From contig LRSR01008128.1 of assembly GCA_001579985.1 (NCBI GenBank), positions 1 through 33,232 on the forward strand: 33,232 nucleotides of DNA, in the 5' to 3' direction. Below the pieces are notes generated by a model. The model ran no database searches. It was not told where the DNA came from and saw only the letters and a program-made list of their open reading frames with translations. Positions 1 to 9,141 of this stretch are shown in pieces (the stretch's first letter is position 1; the number at the start of each line of letters is the position of its first letter). The position numbers and the translations under genes were made by a program. This DNA comes from Hypsibius dujardini (lineage: Eukaryota > Tardigrada > Eutardigrada > Parachela > Hypsibiidae).

Positions 1-599
1 TGGTGACGGAAGACTACAGGGGCGCCACTGGCAATGAGATTGCAGGTGTGTGCCGGTCTGCTTGCATTGCGTGCAACAGATGGATCAGCTGATTGCGGTT
101 GTTGTTCACACCTTTGAGGTGTGAAGATGCGGTTTACCAGCTCATTCCACCGGCTGCATTCTAATTAGGAACGCGACTTAACTAAACTTGGCATATATAT
201 ATATATATTCATCATAACATCATTGGCAAAGCATGCGAAGCCGGTGAAGAAAACTGCAGCAAAAACTGTACTGCATAATACAGCATAAATTTTTTATTCT
301 CTTTACTCCTGAATTTGATGATTTAAGTTCCTGGATCGTCTCGTCCGCCTTGGTTTGTGATGCACAATAGCAGTAATTAAATGCACGCCCATGGCGCCCC
401 CTGGAATCCCGGTGGCCCGAATTGTTACACGTTTTGCATGTGGCCCGAATTGCTGCCCTTGCCTTATACTGCAGATTGCACATGTGGTCTTGTGGCCAAC
501 TATTTACGACTCAAGTCAAAGCCCTATTTTGTATAACCTGCAGCCTTGTGGTAACAAATTGTCTCCTGACAAATCGAGCGTGTATCACGGGGAATGCAT
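1..599. other. gene-free flank, nothing recognised
   Basis: I see no convincing coding exon on either strand. Open frames are short and overlap each other in several frames without family resemblance. A short AT dinucleotide run lies near 197-208. The stretch precedes a cluster of fold-back elements. Confidence 0.5.
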
Positions 600-732
600 T
601 ACTACACGCGTAACAAAAACCTTGCGCTGACCGAGTTAAGCCATTAAACTCGTTTGACGCGTAGATACTGCCCAGCCCCCGAGTTGAAGTGCTTGATTCG
701 GTTAGCGCGAGGTTTTTGCTACGTGTGTAGTA
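600..732. mobile_element. MITE-like fold-back element, family A copy 1
   Basis: The left arm starts TACTACACGCGTAACAAAAA and continues with CTTGCGC and GAGTTAAGCCATT. The right arm is its imperfect inverse, ending GCTACGTGTGTAGTA. The terminal TA on both sides suits a TA target duplication of Tc1/mariner type. The 133-bp element has no coding capacity. Related copies are at 890-1019 and about 6816-6946. Confidence 0.75.
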
Positions 733-889
733 CGAACACAATGTTGAATGTATGCATCCAATTCACTATTGTGTTACTTGATGCGAATCTAAGAATCTGC
801 GCAGTTTCGCCTGCTGACACTTGCGTCAGCCGCGAGGAGCCTGTCCAAAATTGGATTATTTCGCCGTTGGCGTTCAGTTAAGGGGGACA

Positions 890-1019
890 TACTACACACG
901 TGACAAAATCTTGCACTGATCGAATTAAACACTTTAACTCGACAGCCAAGTACAACAGCCATGCAACGAGTGTAATGGCTTAACTCGGTTAGCGCACGTT
1001 GTTTGCCACGTGTGTAGTA
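890..1019. mobile_element. MITE-like fold-back element, family A copy 2
   Basis: The 130-bp element has arms TACTACACACGTGACAAAAT and GTTTGCCACGTGTGTAGTA, which are inverse complements with few mismatches. Inner arm sequence (CTTGCACTGA; inverse of CTCGGTTAGCGCACG) matches copy 1. CACGTG lies in the right arm and CACGTGA in the left. It is non-autonomous and non-coding. Confidence 0.75.
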
Positions 1020-1025
1020 GTACTG

Positions 1026-1200
1026 TACTGTCGCGATTCTAACGGCCAGCTTAGCCCCGCCTCCCCCGTGCAAGACTCTGTGTGACGTCACGGATTCAAT
1101 TCCTGGCAGCGCGCACTCGGCCTGTGTGTGTTGGCTGAGTGCCAACTCATGCCACAGGCGCGTGTGGCGGAGGCGGGGCTTAACCGACCGTTATACCGTA
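1026..1200. mobile_element. Fold-back element with GC-box arms
   Basis: The arm CGATTCTAACGG followed by CTTAGCCCCGCCTCC is answered near the right end by GGAGGCGGGGCTTAA and CCGTTATACCGTA. The inverted arms enclose about 80 bp of unique sequence. CCCCGCCTCC recurs in the family B elements at 2584 and 22132, so this may be a diverged relative. Confidence 0.55.
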
Positions 1201-2038
1201 ATCATGGAATTACAGTATTACTGTGACTTGACGGTGAATCAGTCAATGCCCTAAATTGATTGCGCAGTTTTATGCACGCACACGCCCAGTCAGAATGACG
1301 CATCATCATCCACTGCTGACCCAGAGAGCCCGCCAGTTTTGTTGTGCAGCCTTTGGCCATTCCGGAGGGTGCGCGCGGTGGCTGTGGGCGTGGCCATGGC
1401 AGACCAGCGATGTCAACCACAACAAAGCAGGCCTGTTTAGTGCTACTCAAATATTACGTAATCAAAGGAGGGTAGGTGGGTGGTCTGGACCCTTGATTAC
1501 TCACCATTAAAAAAGGTCCCGCCCTCCAGTATAATTGTGATAATCTGGACCCTTGAGAACTCACTAATAAAATAGGTCCCGCCCTACAGTTTAATTTTGA
1601 TAATCTGGGTGGTGGTCGAAAAAGGCCCTATTTTGATTACGTAATATATGCATGGCGCCTTTGGAGTGGAGATCGCAACCTCAGATTAGAGAGCACAGCA
1701 GGCAGAGCAGCGCCAAAACAGAAACGTCAGTTGATACATTCTCACGTCGCGACCTGAATCTCTCTCTCATTCCACCTTTTCATTCTTCCCCCTATTTATT
1801 TTCTCGCGGAAAAAGAGGATAATAAATTTATCCAAATTATTTTGCTCTGTGCTCGACCTGAATAACAGTTTCTGCTGGACGCGGTCCATTTCAGCGACCG
1901 CACTGTGGTTGGTTTAAATGAAAGTGAGTAGAAATCGATCCACTTGCACGTGTCGCGTGCCTGCAAACACGATTAATTTCTCTTGCACTTGCGCATTGCT
2001 CTTTACTTCCGTCTCTCTTTTTTTCGTGTTGCTGCCAG
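1201..2038. other. non-coding, upstream of PABP-like gene
   Basis: No coding region is supported here. Apart from a 60-bp tandem repeat (1484-1610) the sequence is unremarkable and becomes pyrimidine-rich from about 1750 to 2030. Promoter or untranslated sequence of the gene starting at 2360 could lie here, but no clear core promoter motif was seen. Confidence 0.4.
1484..1610. repeat. 60-bp tandem repeat, about 2.1 copies
   Basis: TCTGGACCCTTGA begins at 1484 and 1544, and TCTGG again at 1604, giving a 60-bp period. Each unit also holds AGGTCCCGCCCT. The two full units differ at several positions. Confidence 0.75.
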
Positions 2039-2277
2039 AGATGTGTAACTCCAGGAAAAAGCAATTCCAACTCCACTTCAACTCAGGGCCAACTCCGGGT
2101 GGCTCAACTCCGAACTCCTAATATCGCGAACTCCATTGGAATTGCGATATTAGGAGTTCGGAGTTGATCCACCCGGAGTTGGCCCAGAGTTGAAGTGGAG
2201 TTGGAGTTGCTTTTTCCCGGAGTTGGCCCGGAGTTGTAGTGGAGTTGGAATTGCTTTTTCCCGGAGTTGCACATCTC
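2039..2277. repeat. Long fold-back (palindromic) element in PABP-like gene 5' region
   Basis: The left arm (AGATGTGTAACTCC, AAAAAGCAATTCC, AACTCCGAACTCCTAATATC) is matched by a right arm in inverse order, ending GGAGTTGCACATCTC. The arms are built from iterated AACTCC/GGAGTT pentamers, and the right arm carries an extra partial duplication. The element ends about 80 bp before the start codon at 2360, so it may be transcribed as 5' UTR or sit in the promoter. Confidence 0.75.
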
Positions 2278-2359
2278 TGGTTGCTGCTCCGTTCCCTCTG
2301 GTTGCTGCTCCGTTCCCTCGGTGTTTGTTTTCTAGCGGAATTCCAAACCTAGAGCCACG

Positions 2360-3065
2360 ATGGCTTCCTCGACGAAAAGACCCAAAGATCACACGCGATC
2401 GTTGTACGTGGGAGATCTTGCGCTGGACGTGACGGACAAGCAGCTGATTCGCAAATTTGCTGCCGTCGGTGAGTGCACCCCGAAACGGGACGGTATTTTA
2501 ATCGACCTGATTCACAATGTTCGCCTCAACGCCAATTTTGCTTCGCCATTTTAAATTGAAATAAGTGGAATTTCAGTTTTAACGTATACTCTCGATCTGA
2601 AGGGACAGCTAAGCCCCGCCTCCCTCGGTATGGCCCTGCACTCGATTGAACATTCCATCTGATTCACTCTTTTCTGATTGGCTGAATTTTTATAGCTTAC
2701 TTGTTGTGCTCGATTGATTGATTGATGGATTGATTGATTGATTCTTATGACGGTGTTTATATATATATACTTCACATATTTAATTTAATTTTCTTTTTAA
2801 ATTATAATTTTCGTAGATTCGTAAATTTTTCATTTTATTTAAAATGTACTCTTAGTATTATATACTGTCAGTGGCTGTTATGTAGTCCGGAATCGTCTTC
2901 CACTTCTCGTTTTCATGTTCTCTCTGTTCTCTCTTTCAGGCCCGGTCGAGTCCGTGTTCATAGTTCCCCACAAGCACCATCAGGCCGGGAAGGAAACGCT
3001 GAGCCACGCATTTGTGAACTTCCGCAACAGCGAAGATGGTATGTAGACACAGACAGCAGGCAGGC

Positions 3066-3130
<65 letters not shown>

Positions 3131-5406
3131 CACAGACAACAGACACACAGACACACAGACACACACACAGACACACACACAAACACACAGACAGACAGAC
3201 AGTAAGTCAGACAGTTAGTCAGACAGTCAGTCAGTCAGACATGCAAACGTGGTTTAGTTTTTTCGCACTGTTCAGCTGAACGAGCCCTCAAAAAACTGCA
3301 CTTCGCCCCGATGGGGAAAGCGGGCAAGCTGATCCGTCTGATGCGCTACCAGGAGGAGTGCCCGGCGGATGGGAATGTCTACGTGAAAAATATCCCGCGC
3401 ACCATGGATGATAAAGCACTGCACAAACTGATGGTGCCGTTCGGGACGATCTTGTCCTGCAAAGTGAGCTTGTGGAACTCTTAGTTGATTGATTGATATC
3501 TTCGAATCCCAAAAGCGCCTTGATTGAGTGATGTCCATCATACTTATGAGCTATGAACAATTTAGTGTCAATCTTTTACCTCAATCGTCGATTGTTCAAC
3601 TGTTTGTCATTTTGGCTATTTTACCGGTCATTGTAGATTGATAAGGACTCCAAGGGCAACAGTCTGGGTTACGGATTCGTCCAGTACGAGACGGTCAAGG
3701 CCGCTAAAAGTGCAATCAAGGAGATGAACGGGGCGGATTATCTGGGACACGACCTGTAAGTTGGCCTTGCGAGCTGCTTTTGGTACTCGGTAGCTGTCTG
3801 CCTGTCTATCTCCCTGTCTTCCTGTTTGTCTGCCTGTCTCGCTGTCTGTCTTCCTGTTTGTCTATCTGTCTGTCTGTCTCCCTGTTTGTCTGACTGTCTC
3901 CCTGTTTGTCTGTCTATCTGTCTGCCTGTCTCCCTGTTTGTCTGACTGTCTCCCTGTTTGTCTGTTTGTCTGCCTGCCTGCCTGGCGACTTTACTGCTTT
4001 CTATTCCAGGTACGTCTCCCAATTTCAGTCGAAAAACGAGCGCCACAACTTCTATAAGAAACTGCCGACTGCCGGCTCAACTGCTACAAGTACAAGCACA
4101 ACCACTAAAACTGCTGCCGCCGCCGTCGTTTCCCCGATCAAAGAGAAGCCGGAAGTGCACTACACCACTCCGCCGAAGAACGTCTGGGCTAAACCGGACG
4201 GCGAATCCACCAAACCCGTCGTCACGGCGGTTATCAGCCGCTCCGCCGGCGCCATTACCCCAGCCGGTGAGAAACCGCCCGTTGAGGAAAAACCGTTTTC
4301 CATGGCCCCTGCTCCTGGGGAGAATAAAGGTTGGTGGCGGCAAAACAATTAAAACTAAAAGTTTCAAATTCTGGGCGATTATGCGAAAAATAAAATTAGT
4401 CAGCTCATTTTTAGTAAAATAAATTGAACCTGAATTAATCCTGAAGTAAATTAGTCTTGAGGCAGCAATAAATTTATTTTCTTGTTTCATATATTGGTTT
4501 CTGAAGTACTAAGATTTAATTTAATTTAAAAAAAAGCGAGAATAAAATGATTGGTCATTTCTTGATGATTAAAGTGGAAGGATTAAAATAAATAATAAAA
4601 AAAATATTTTGGAGCAACACCTCCCGCGTCGTTTTCAAGGCCGATTTTGAACAACACGCCAAATACAGCGCTCAAAATGCATTTTTTAGCTCAAATTAAG
4701 TCTGTTGATCGCAGTGTTACCTTTAAAGGCCCTTGCGGATCGAAGAAGAAGAATAGGATCTCGCGGCGGACGCGCTGAGGAATTTTCAGGGAGGAGAACT
4801 TCCCCTTTCTCCCATCTTCAACTCTTCCCTGATTCTCAGTTTGATGAAACTCAAAACTTCTACCAGTTTGGATTAGCTGCTCAAGGGGGCTAATCGACGA
4901 ACTTTGTCGAATCGCAAAATAACAACAACTGAGAAAGTTGTGGAAGAAATCGCGCGTCTGATTTAGGCAGAAAACGCTTTTTTGTAATAGTTCCAAATAA
5001 TTTGCACTACAACAAAACTTAACTTTAGGCTCATTAGTTTATCCTAAAAAATCACAATCATTCATACTAATTTCTAGTCGGCACTGTTTGCCCATCCCTA
5101 GATCAAGACGTTCCGGACGTCGCCACCACCTCCAACGTTGTGGTGCCTGTCTGTATGGAACGCATGGCCTCGAGCTTTGGGGGAATCGGATCGCGCCCGT
5201 CGAGCGCCATCATCCACTCGTACCGCAATGCGATCTGGCCTCCGTCGGAGGAGGAGAAGGAGGACCGCTACGCTGAATTCTCCCGAGCCGCGAAGAAGCA
5301 CTTTGAAGTGTTGGAGTGCATTGAGCGAGCCTATTACACCCACGTCAACGACTACTCTAGCTGGCCGCACAGCGCTCCCTGCTGGCCGGACAACCCCCCC
5401 TACTGA
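2360..5406 (+). CDS. Two-RRM poly(A)-binding-protein-like protein, spliced
   Basis: Coding exons: 2360-2468, 2940-3038, 3276-3463, 3637-3755 and 4010-4352, all with GT-AG borders and matching phases. This gives 285 aa ending in WWRQNN. Alternatively the fifth exon ends at 4329 (AAAG before GTTGGT) and joins in phase to 5102-5406, giving 379 aa. Two RRMs in tandem resemble RRM1 and RRM2 of cytoplasmic PABP. RRM1 (about 14-95) has RNP2 LYVGDL and RNP1-like HAFVNF. RRM2 (about 103-180) has RNP2 VYVKNI and RNP1 GYGFVQYE. In PABPC these domains bind poly(A) and eIF4G. Here RRM3, RRM4 and the C-terminal MLLE domain are absent and replaced by a Thr/Ala/Pro-rich tail. The start fits: A at -3 and immediate entry into RRM1. 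A role in mRNA binding is inferred; the exact orthologue is unknown. Confidence 0.85.
2584..2740. mobile_element. Family B element, solo copy in intron 1 of PABP-like gene
   Basis: GTATACTCTCGATCTGAAGG, then GGGACAGCTAAGCCCCGCC, then a CTGATTGGCTGA box. This is the same order as in each unit of the array at 22132-22520. The copy lies wholly inside the first intron (2469-2939) and runs into a TTGA microsatellite. Confidence 0.7.
3056..3245. repeat. (CAGA)n array in intron 2 of PABP-like gene
   Basis: Perfect CAGA tetranucleotides dominate, drifting to ACACAGAC and GTCAGACA variants towards the 3' side. The array fills most of the 237-nt intron and is CAGA on the gene strand. Confidence 0.95.
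3791..3980. repeat. (TCTG)n-type array in intron 4 of PABP-like gene
   Basis: The array is an imperfect repeat of CTGTCTGTCTCCCTGTTTGT-like units. On the gene strand it is complementary to the CAGA array of intron 2, so the two could pair across exons 3 and 4. Confidence 0.9.
4389..4472 (+). promoter_or_regulatory. Candidate poly(A) signals, short isoform
   Basis: AATAAA occurs at 4389-4394 and 4467-4472, some 40-120 nt after the short-isoform stop codon at 4350-4352. This is normal spacing for 3' processing signals, but the surrounding DNA is A-rich, so chance matches are likely. Confidence 0.4.
4612..4995. repeat. About 400-bp dispersed repeat, copy 1
   Basis: From CTCCCGCGTCGTTTTCAAGG through GGAATTTTCAGGGAG to GAGAAAGTTGTGGAAGAAAT this stretch matches 27686-28062 in inverted orientation. 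Identity is roughly 80-85% by eye, with small indels. Both copies have interrupted reading frames. It lies in the possible last intron of the PABP-like gene. Its family was not recognised; a decayed transposon or retroposed gene fragment are both possible. Confidence 0.75.
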
Positions 5407-5547
5407 CCGGACAGCGCCCCCTGCTGGCTGAACAGCGCCCCCTGCTGGCTGGACAGCGCCCCCTACTGACCGAACAGCTGGACAGCGCCCCCTGCTGGCT
5501 GGACAGCTGGACAGCGCCCCCTGTTGGCTGGACAGCGTTCCCTGGGC
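5356..5547. repeat. Minisatellite of CTCF-consensus-like units
   Basis: Seven copies of CAGCGCCCCCTGCTGGC or close variants start at about 5370, 5412, 5433, 5454, 5483, 5512 and 5533. Spacing is mostly 21 bp, with 29-bp steps where an extra CAGCTGGA is inserted. Copies at 5412, 5433 and 5483 are identical over 17 bp. The reverse complement GCCAGCAGGGGGCGCTG fits the vertebrate CTCF core consensus at every defined position. The first copy encodes the last residues of the long PABP-like isoform. Confidence 0.85.
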
Positions 5548-6039
5548 CTGCAACCAGGACGCGACGATTATTCCCCGGACGGGAAGTAGCTGGTGTGTAC
5601 ATTTTTTTTCTCGGTCTTACAGATTCTCATGCCATTTAAAATAGCGATGCCGTAATCGAAAGAAGACAGCTATACTTTTGTACAAAGGGTGTTGTGCTTT
5701 TGGATACGATGGATGATGTTCCTTCTTGTTCTTGTGTACCGGCTTTTTTCTTGTTTTTCTCCTACCGTCGATCGGCTTTCTTCCCAGGCAGCATGGCTTA
5801 GCCTGACGCTCACGTTCTTGCTTCCTCAACTCGAGGGTCGCCATTCCTGACCGCAGGTCTCCACCTGCCGAAGTTCTTCTTTCGGTCTAAAACCGCTGTT
5901 CGACATACGTTTTCAAAAATCAATAAATCAATGCTTTCCCCCAGTGTTTCCCTGGCATTCCAGTATGAGGTGAATTCTGTATTTCGGTTCACCACCCAAA
6001 TCGCTTTTAAATCGGCTCACTCAAGGGTTTTTCTTAGCT
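5548..6039. other. non-coding, nothing recognised
   Basis: Open frames on the minus strand (5617-5844, 5810-5995) show no family resemblance. AATAAA at 5922-5927 could serve as poly(A) signal for the long isoform of the upstream gene, but it is about 515 nt past its stop. Confidence 0.4.
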
Positions 6040-6530
6040 TGTAGGTGTTTGATTGTTTGATTTTCTGTACTATATCCTAGTATACTTAAGCACTTCACCA
6101 CCCATCAAACCCTAATCATACAAACAATCAAGCAGCTGCCATCAAAGAGGAACCCTTGAGTGCTTGATTGTTTGATTTTCTGTATTATATTCTATTATAC
6201 TATAACAGTTCTGAAAATCAATCAATCGAGCACCTGCCATCAAAGAAGAACCCTTAAGTGCTTGATTGTTTGATTTTCTGTATTATGCCCTATTTTACTA
6301 TAACACTTCTAAAAATCAATCAATCGAGCACCTGCCATCAAAGAGGAACCCTTGAGTGCTTGATTGTTTGATTTTCTGTACTATGTCCTATTATACTATA
6401 ACACTTTTAGAAATCAATCAATCAAGCAGCTGCCATCAAAGAGGAACCCTTGAGTGCTTGATTGTTTGATTTTCTGTATTATTATTTATTATTATATCCT
6501 ATTATACTATAACACTTCTAGAAATCAAAG
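6040..6530. repeat. 98-bp satellite, about 4-5 copies
   Basis: AACCCTTGAGTGCTTGATTG or a variant starts at 6151, 6249, 6347 and 6445, a period of exactly 98 bp. A diverged unit precedes them from about 6040. Each unit is itself palindromic: TGCTTGATTGTTTGATTT faces AAATCAATCAATC-AAGCA across an AT-rich centre. Confidence 0.85.
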
Positions 6531-6815
6531 TGGCTTACAAAGCCGCTTTTCATTTTAAATAAGATATATTTTTATTGTGTTTCACGTAAAAAAAAATAGA
6601 AATCGACATTTGACATTTGCCATCGCTTTATTATATTTATATTATATATTTAATATTTTAATATTAGCATATTCTATTTAACATCTTATTTGAACTGCTG
6701 AAAATGTGAATTTCATTTTAAACAAAATGGAATTTTTATTTAAATAAACTTTGCTGGTGGCTTTCAAATAAATTGTTTAAAATACTGAAAACACTTTAAA
6801 ATTGGTGACAAAATG
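6531..6815. other. AT-rich spacer, nothing recognised
   Basis: Very AT-rich sequence with short inverted TTTAAAT/ATTTAAA words and no open frame of note. Confidence 0.4.
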
Positions 6816-6946
6816 CTTCACACGAGGCATAAAGCTTGCGCTAACCCAGTTAAGCCATTTGTCTCGGCTGTGTGTACGGCGGTGCAATGGATACGAGTTA
6901 AATGGCTTAATTCGATTAGCGCAAGCTTTTTGCCACGTGTTTAGTA
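6816..6946. mobile_element. MITE-like fold-back element, family A copy 3
   Basis: The arms AAAGCTTGCGCTAACC-AGTTAAGCCATT and AATGGCTTAATTCGATTAGC, then GCAAGCTTTTTGCCACGTGT, are inverse complements and match copies 1 and 2. The left end (CTTCACACGAGGCA) is more decayed than the right. Confidence 0.7.
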
Positions 6947-7360
6947 ATTTTCGCTTTCTGGTCCATACGATGAGTCCGGCTTGTTCCTGGTCACGCTTAC
7001 AAATCTGAGTATGGTCAGTGTAATAACGTAGGTGTAGATCCTACTAGGCTGTTCTTGAACTTTGAGCTATTTTCTTCTGTGTCTACTGGAATGGACAATC
7101 TACGGCGCATTGCTGATCGTTTTCCGATAACTTTTTCGCACGCTTTCTTCTCTCGGCGATTCTTTTACATTTCCCTCAGGATGATTATCAGGTATAGGAC
7201 AGTGACGCCTGGGCTGAGCAGTGCACTATCTTATCTTCCCCTTTCGCTTATTTCGGGAGAAACAGTCGGCGAAACGTTTCATATTAAGACGCGTGCCTCT
7301 TTTACTGCTTCTCTTATCGGTGCGCGACATTTAAGTGTGTCTTCTACCTGCGCCGCAAAA

Positions 7361-8154
7361 ATGGTACGCGTAAATCAATTCTTCACCTACTCTCTAATGC
7401 TTATTCCTTCCGTTTTTAGTGTTTTAATCTACTTTTATTGACATCGTTGAGTTTAGGATCCCAGACTGACTCATGAAGATAGGATCCTGCATTTGGCCCC
7501 GTTGACGGAGAAGGGTTGGCTGTTGGTGGAGGGACGCGATGCTATTCATAAAGTATCTGGGAATGTCGCATTGATTGATTGATTGGGTGATAGAACGATT
7601 GATTGATTAATTGATTGATTGGGTGATTGAATGATTGATTGATTGATTGCGTGATAGAATGATTGATTGGGTGATTGGGTGATAGAATGATTGATTGATT
7701 GATTGGGTGATTGATTGGGTGATAGAATGATTGATTGATTGATTGATTGATTGGGTGATTGATTGATTGGGTGATAGAATGATTGATTGATTGATTGGAT
7801 GTTGCGTTGGGTGATTGAATGATTGAGTGCGTGAGTGTGTAGAAAGTCCGTTAATAGATCAATCAACCGCTTGTTTGCGATATGGAAATAGTCGTAATGT
7901 CAAGTCATCAATCAATCGGGCACTTTCGGTTGTAATTGCAGGAGTTCAAATTCAAGGACTTCAACGCCGCTTTCGGCTTCATGACGCGGGTGGCTCTCCT
8001 GGCGGAGAAGATGGATCACCACCCGGAGTGGTTCAACGTCTACAATAAGGTGCAGATCACGCTGAGCAGCCACGACGTGGCCGGGCTGTCGCAGCGAGAC
8101 ATCAAGCTCGCCAGTTTCATTGAGAAAGCCGCTGTCGGAGCTTCTACCAGTTAA
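7361..8154 (+). CDS. PCBD: Pterin-4a-carbinolamine dehydratase (PCBD/DCoH)
   Basis: Exons: ATG alone at 7361-7363 (inferred), 7457-7552, and 7942-8154 with the stop at 8152-8154. The product is 103 aa, against 104 aa for human PCBD1. The enzyme dehydrates 4a-hydroxytetrahydrobiopterin during regeneration of the aromatic amino acid hydroxylase cofactor; vertebrate homologues also dimerise HNF1. The family core is clear: [19 protein letters not shown], then [20 protein letters not shown], then [16 protein letters not shown]. The HHPEW pair and the later SSHD histidine and aspartate of the active site are kept. AEKM, KVQITL and FIEKAA look closer to PCBD2 than to PCBD1. Exon 2 must begin after 7456 because TAG lies in frame just upstream. 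ATG followed directly by GTACGC is the best in-phase donor. A frame open from 7055 also reaches this ATG, so a longer N-terminus is possible. Confidence 0.92.
7566..7815. repeat. (TTGA)n array in PCBD intron 2
   Basis: ATTGATTGATTG runs are interspersed with GGGTGATAGAATG variants, giving units of 16-36 bp. The array fills most of the 389-nt intron. Confidence 0.9.
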
Positions 8155-8284
8155 ATTCCTCTCCGTTGATTCTACCAAAGCTCTTCCATAAGTTTAATTT
8201 TACTCTAGCTGATCATGGTTATAATCATTCGGCGAAGCTTATACTGTGTAGTATGTCTGTTTGTGGTCGGTCGAGAGACAAGAG

Positions 8285-8520
8285 TAACTCCCATCTACCC
8301 TCTACACTTCAACTGCCAGGTGGCGCCATCTGGAAAACCTGGAACCCTCAACGTACTAGTAGAATCTGACCTCTTTCTGGACACTTGCAATTGCCGTATA
8401 GTGGGTAACTCCCATCTACCCTCTACACTTCAACTGCCAGGTGGCGCCATCTGGAACCCTCCACGTACTAGTAGAATCTGACCTCTTTCTGGCACTTGCA
8501 ATTGCCGTATAGTGGGAGTG
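8285..8520. repeat. Direct duplication (about 121 bp) with CTCF-type palindromes
   Basis: Two copies begin TAACTCCCATCTACCCTC at 8285 and 8406. They share the near-palindrome CCAGGTGGCGCCATCTGG (8316-8333 and 8437-8454). The unit end (CTTGCAATTGCCGTATAGTG) recurs inverted at about 8619-8655, so the duplication is part of a larger inverted arrangement. Confidence 0.8.
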
Positions 8521-8657
8521 TCGACCCGTAGCTCCGCCCCCTGATCTCCGACCAACATAAGCTAACGCCAGTTGATTCTAACTTAAATTTTGGATGGAAT
8601 AGCGTGGAGTGTGTGCTGATCCCACTATACGATCATGACAAGTGCCCAGAAACAGGC

Positions 8658-8848
8658 CACACACATGGCCACAAGATAGCGCTAACCAAGTTAGAACCGA
8701 CACTTCACTGGGTGCGAGCAAACGAGGGTGGTCCAGGTTAGAGCCAATTTCAGCCACATCGTGCCACTGCTTTTCTCATCGCTTGATTTCTTGATTAAAT
8801 ATTTTGGTTTTGAACTTGGCTAGCGCTATCTTGTGGCCACGTGTGTAG
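8658..8848. mobile_element. Fold-back element, family C
   Basis: The left arm ACACACATGGCCACAAGATA then GCGCTAACC mirrors the right arm TAGCGCTATCTTGTGGCCAC then GTGTGTAG. The element is about 190 bp with no coding content. The outer arm resembles family D (ACACATGGCCACAA), suggesting a shared transposase specificity. It sits between the convergent 3' ends of PCBD and NUP210. Confidence 0.75.
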
Positions 8849-9141
8849 GTCCCTCGTGCCGTAACTCGTGTCCGAACACAGCAGCACCAAATCCCGTTAT
8901 ATTTCTCTGGCGAAACGCCCCAATAATATCTCCTCCTTCCCATCAAAACCACAGTTTGATAAAATCAAAATTCCCTCCGCTGGAACAGAGAACACTCTTG
9001 TCCCAGTCACACGAGCGCCAGTCAATAATTCCGGCCACGACAGTCCTCATCAGAACACACACCCGAGATCCCTTCCTTCTCTCCGGCAGCAAAAATTCCA
9101 CTAGAAACACTAAATGCGACGTACAAAAAACAGTCTGACGG

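Noticed and set aside
3036-3279. Cys/Val/Ser/Leu-rich or Arg/Gln/Thr/Asp-rich 'proteins' from the tetranucleotide arrays
   Set aside because: CAGA/TCTG repeats contain no stop codons in any frame, so open frames arise automatically. The same applies to all such arrays in the window.
6040-6530. Possible CRISPR-like or regularly spaced repeat array
   Set aside because: Units are contiguous tandem repeats with no unique spacers, and the host is a spliced eukaryote.
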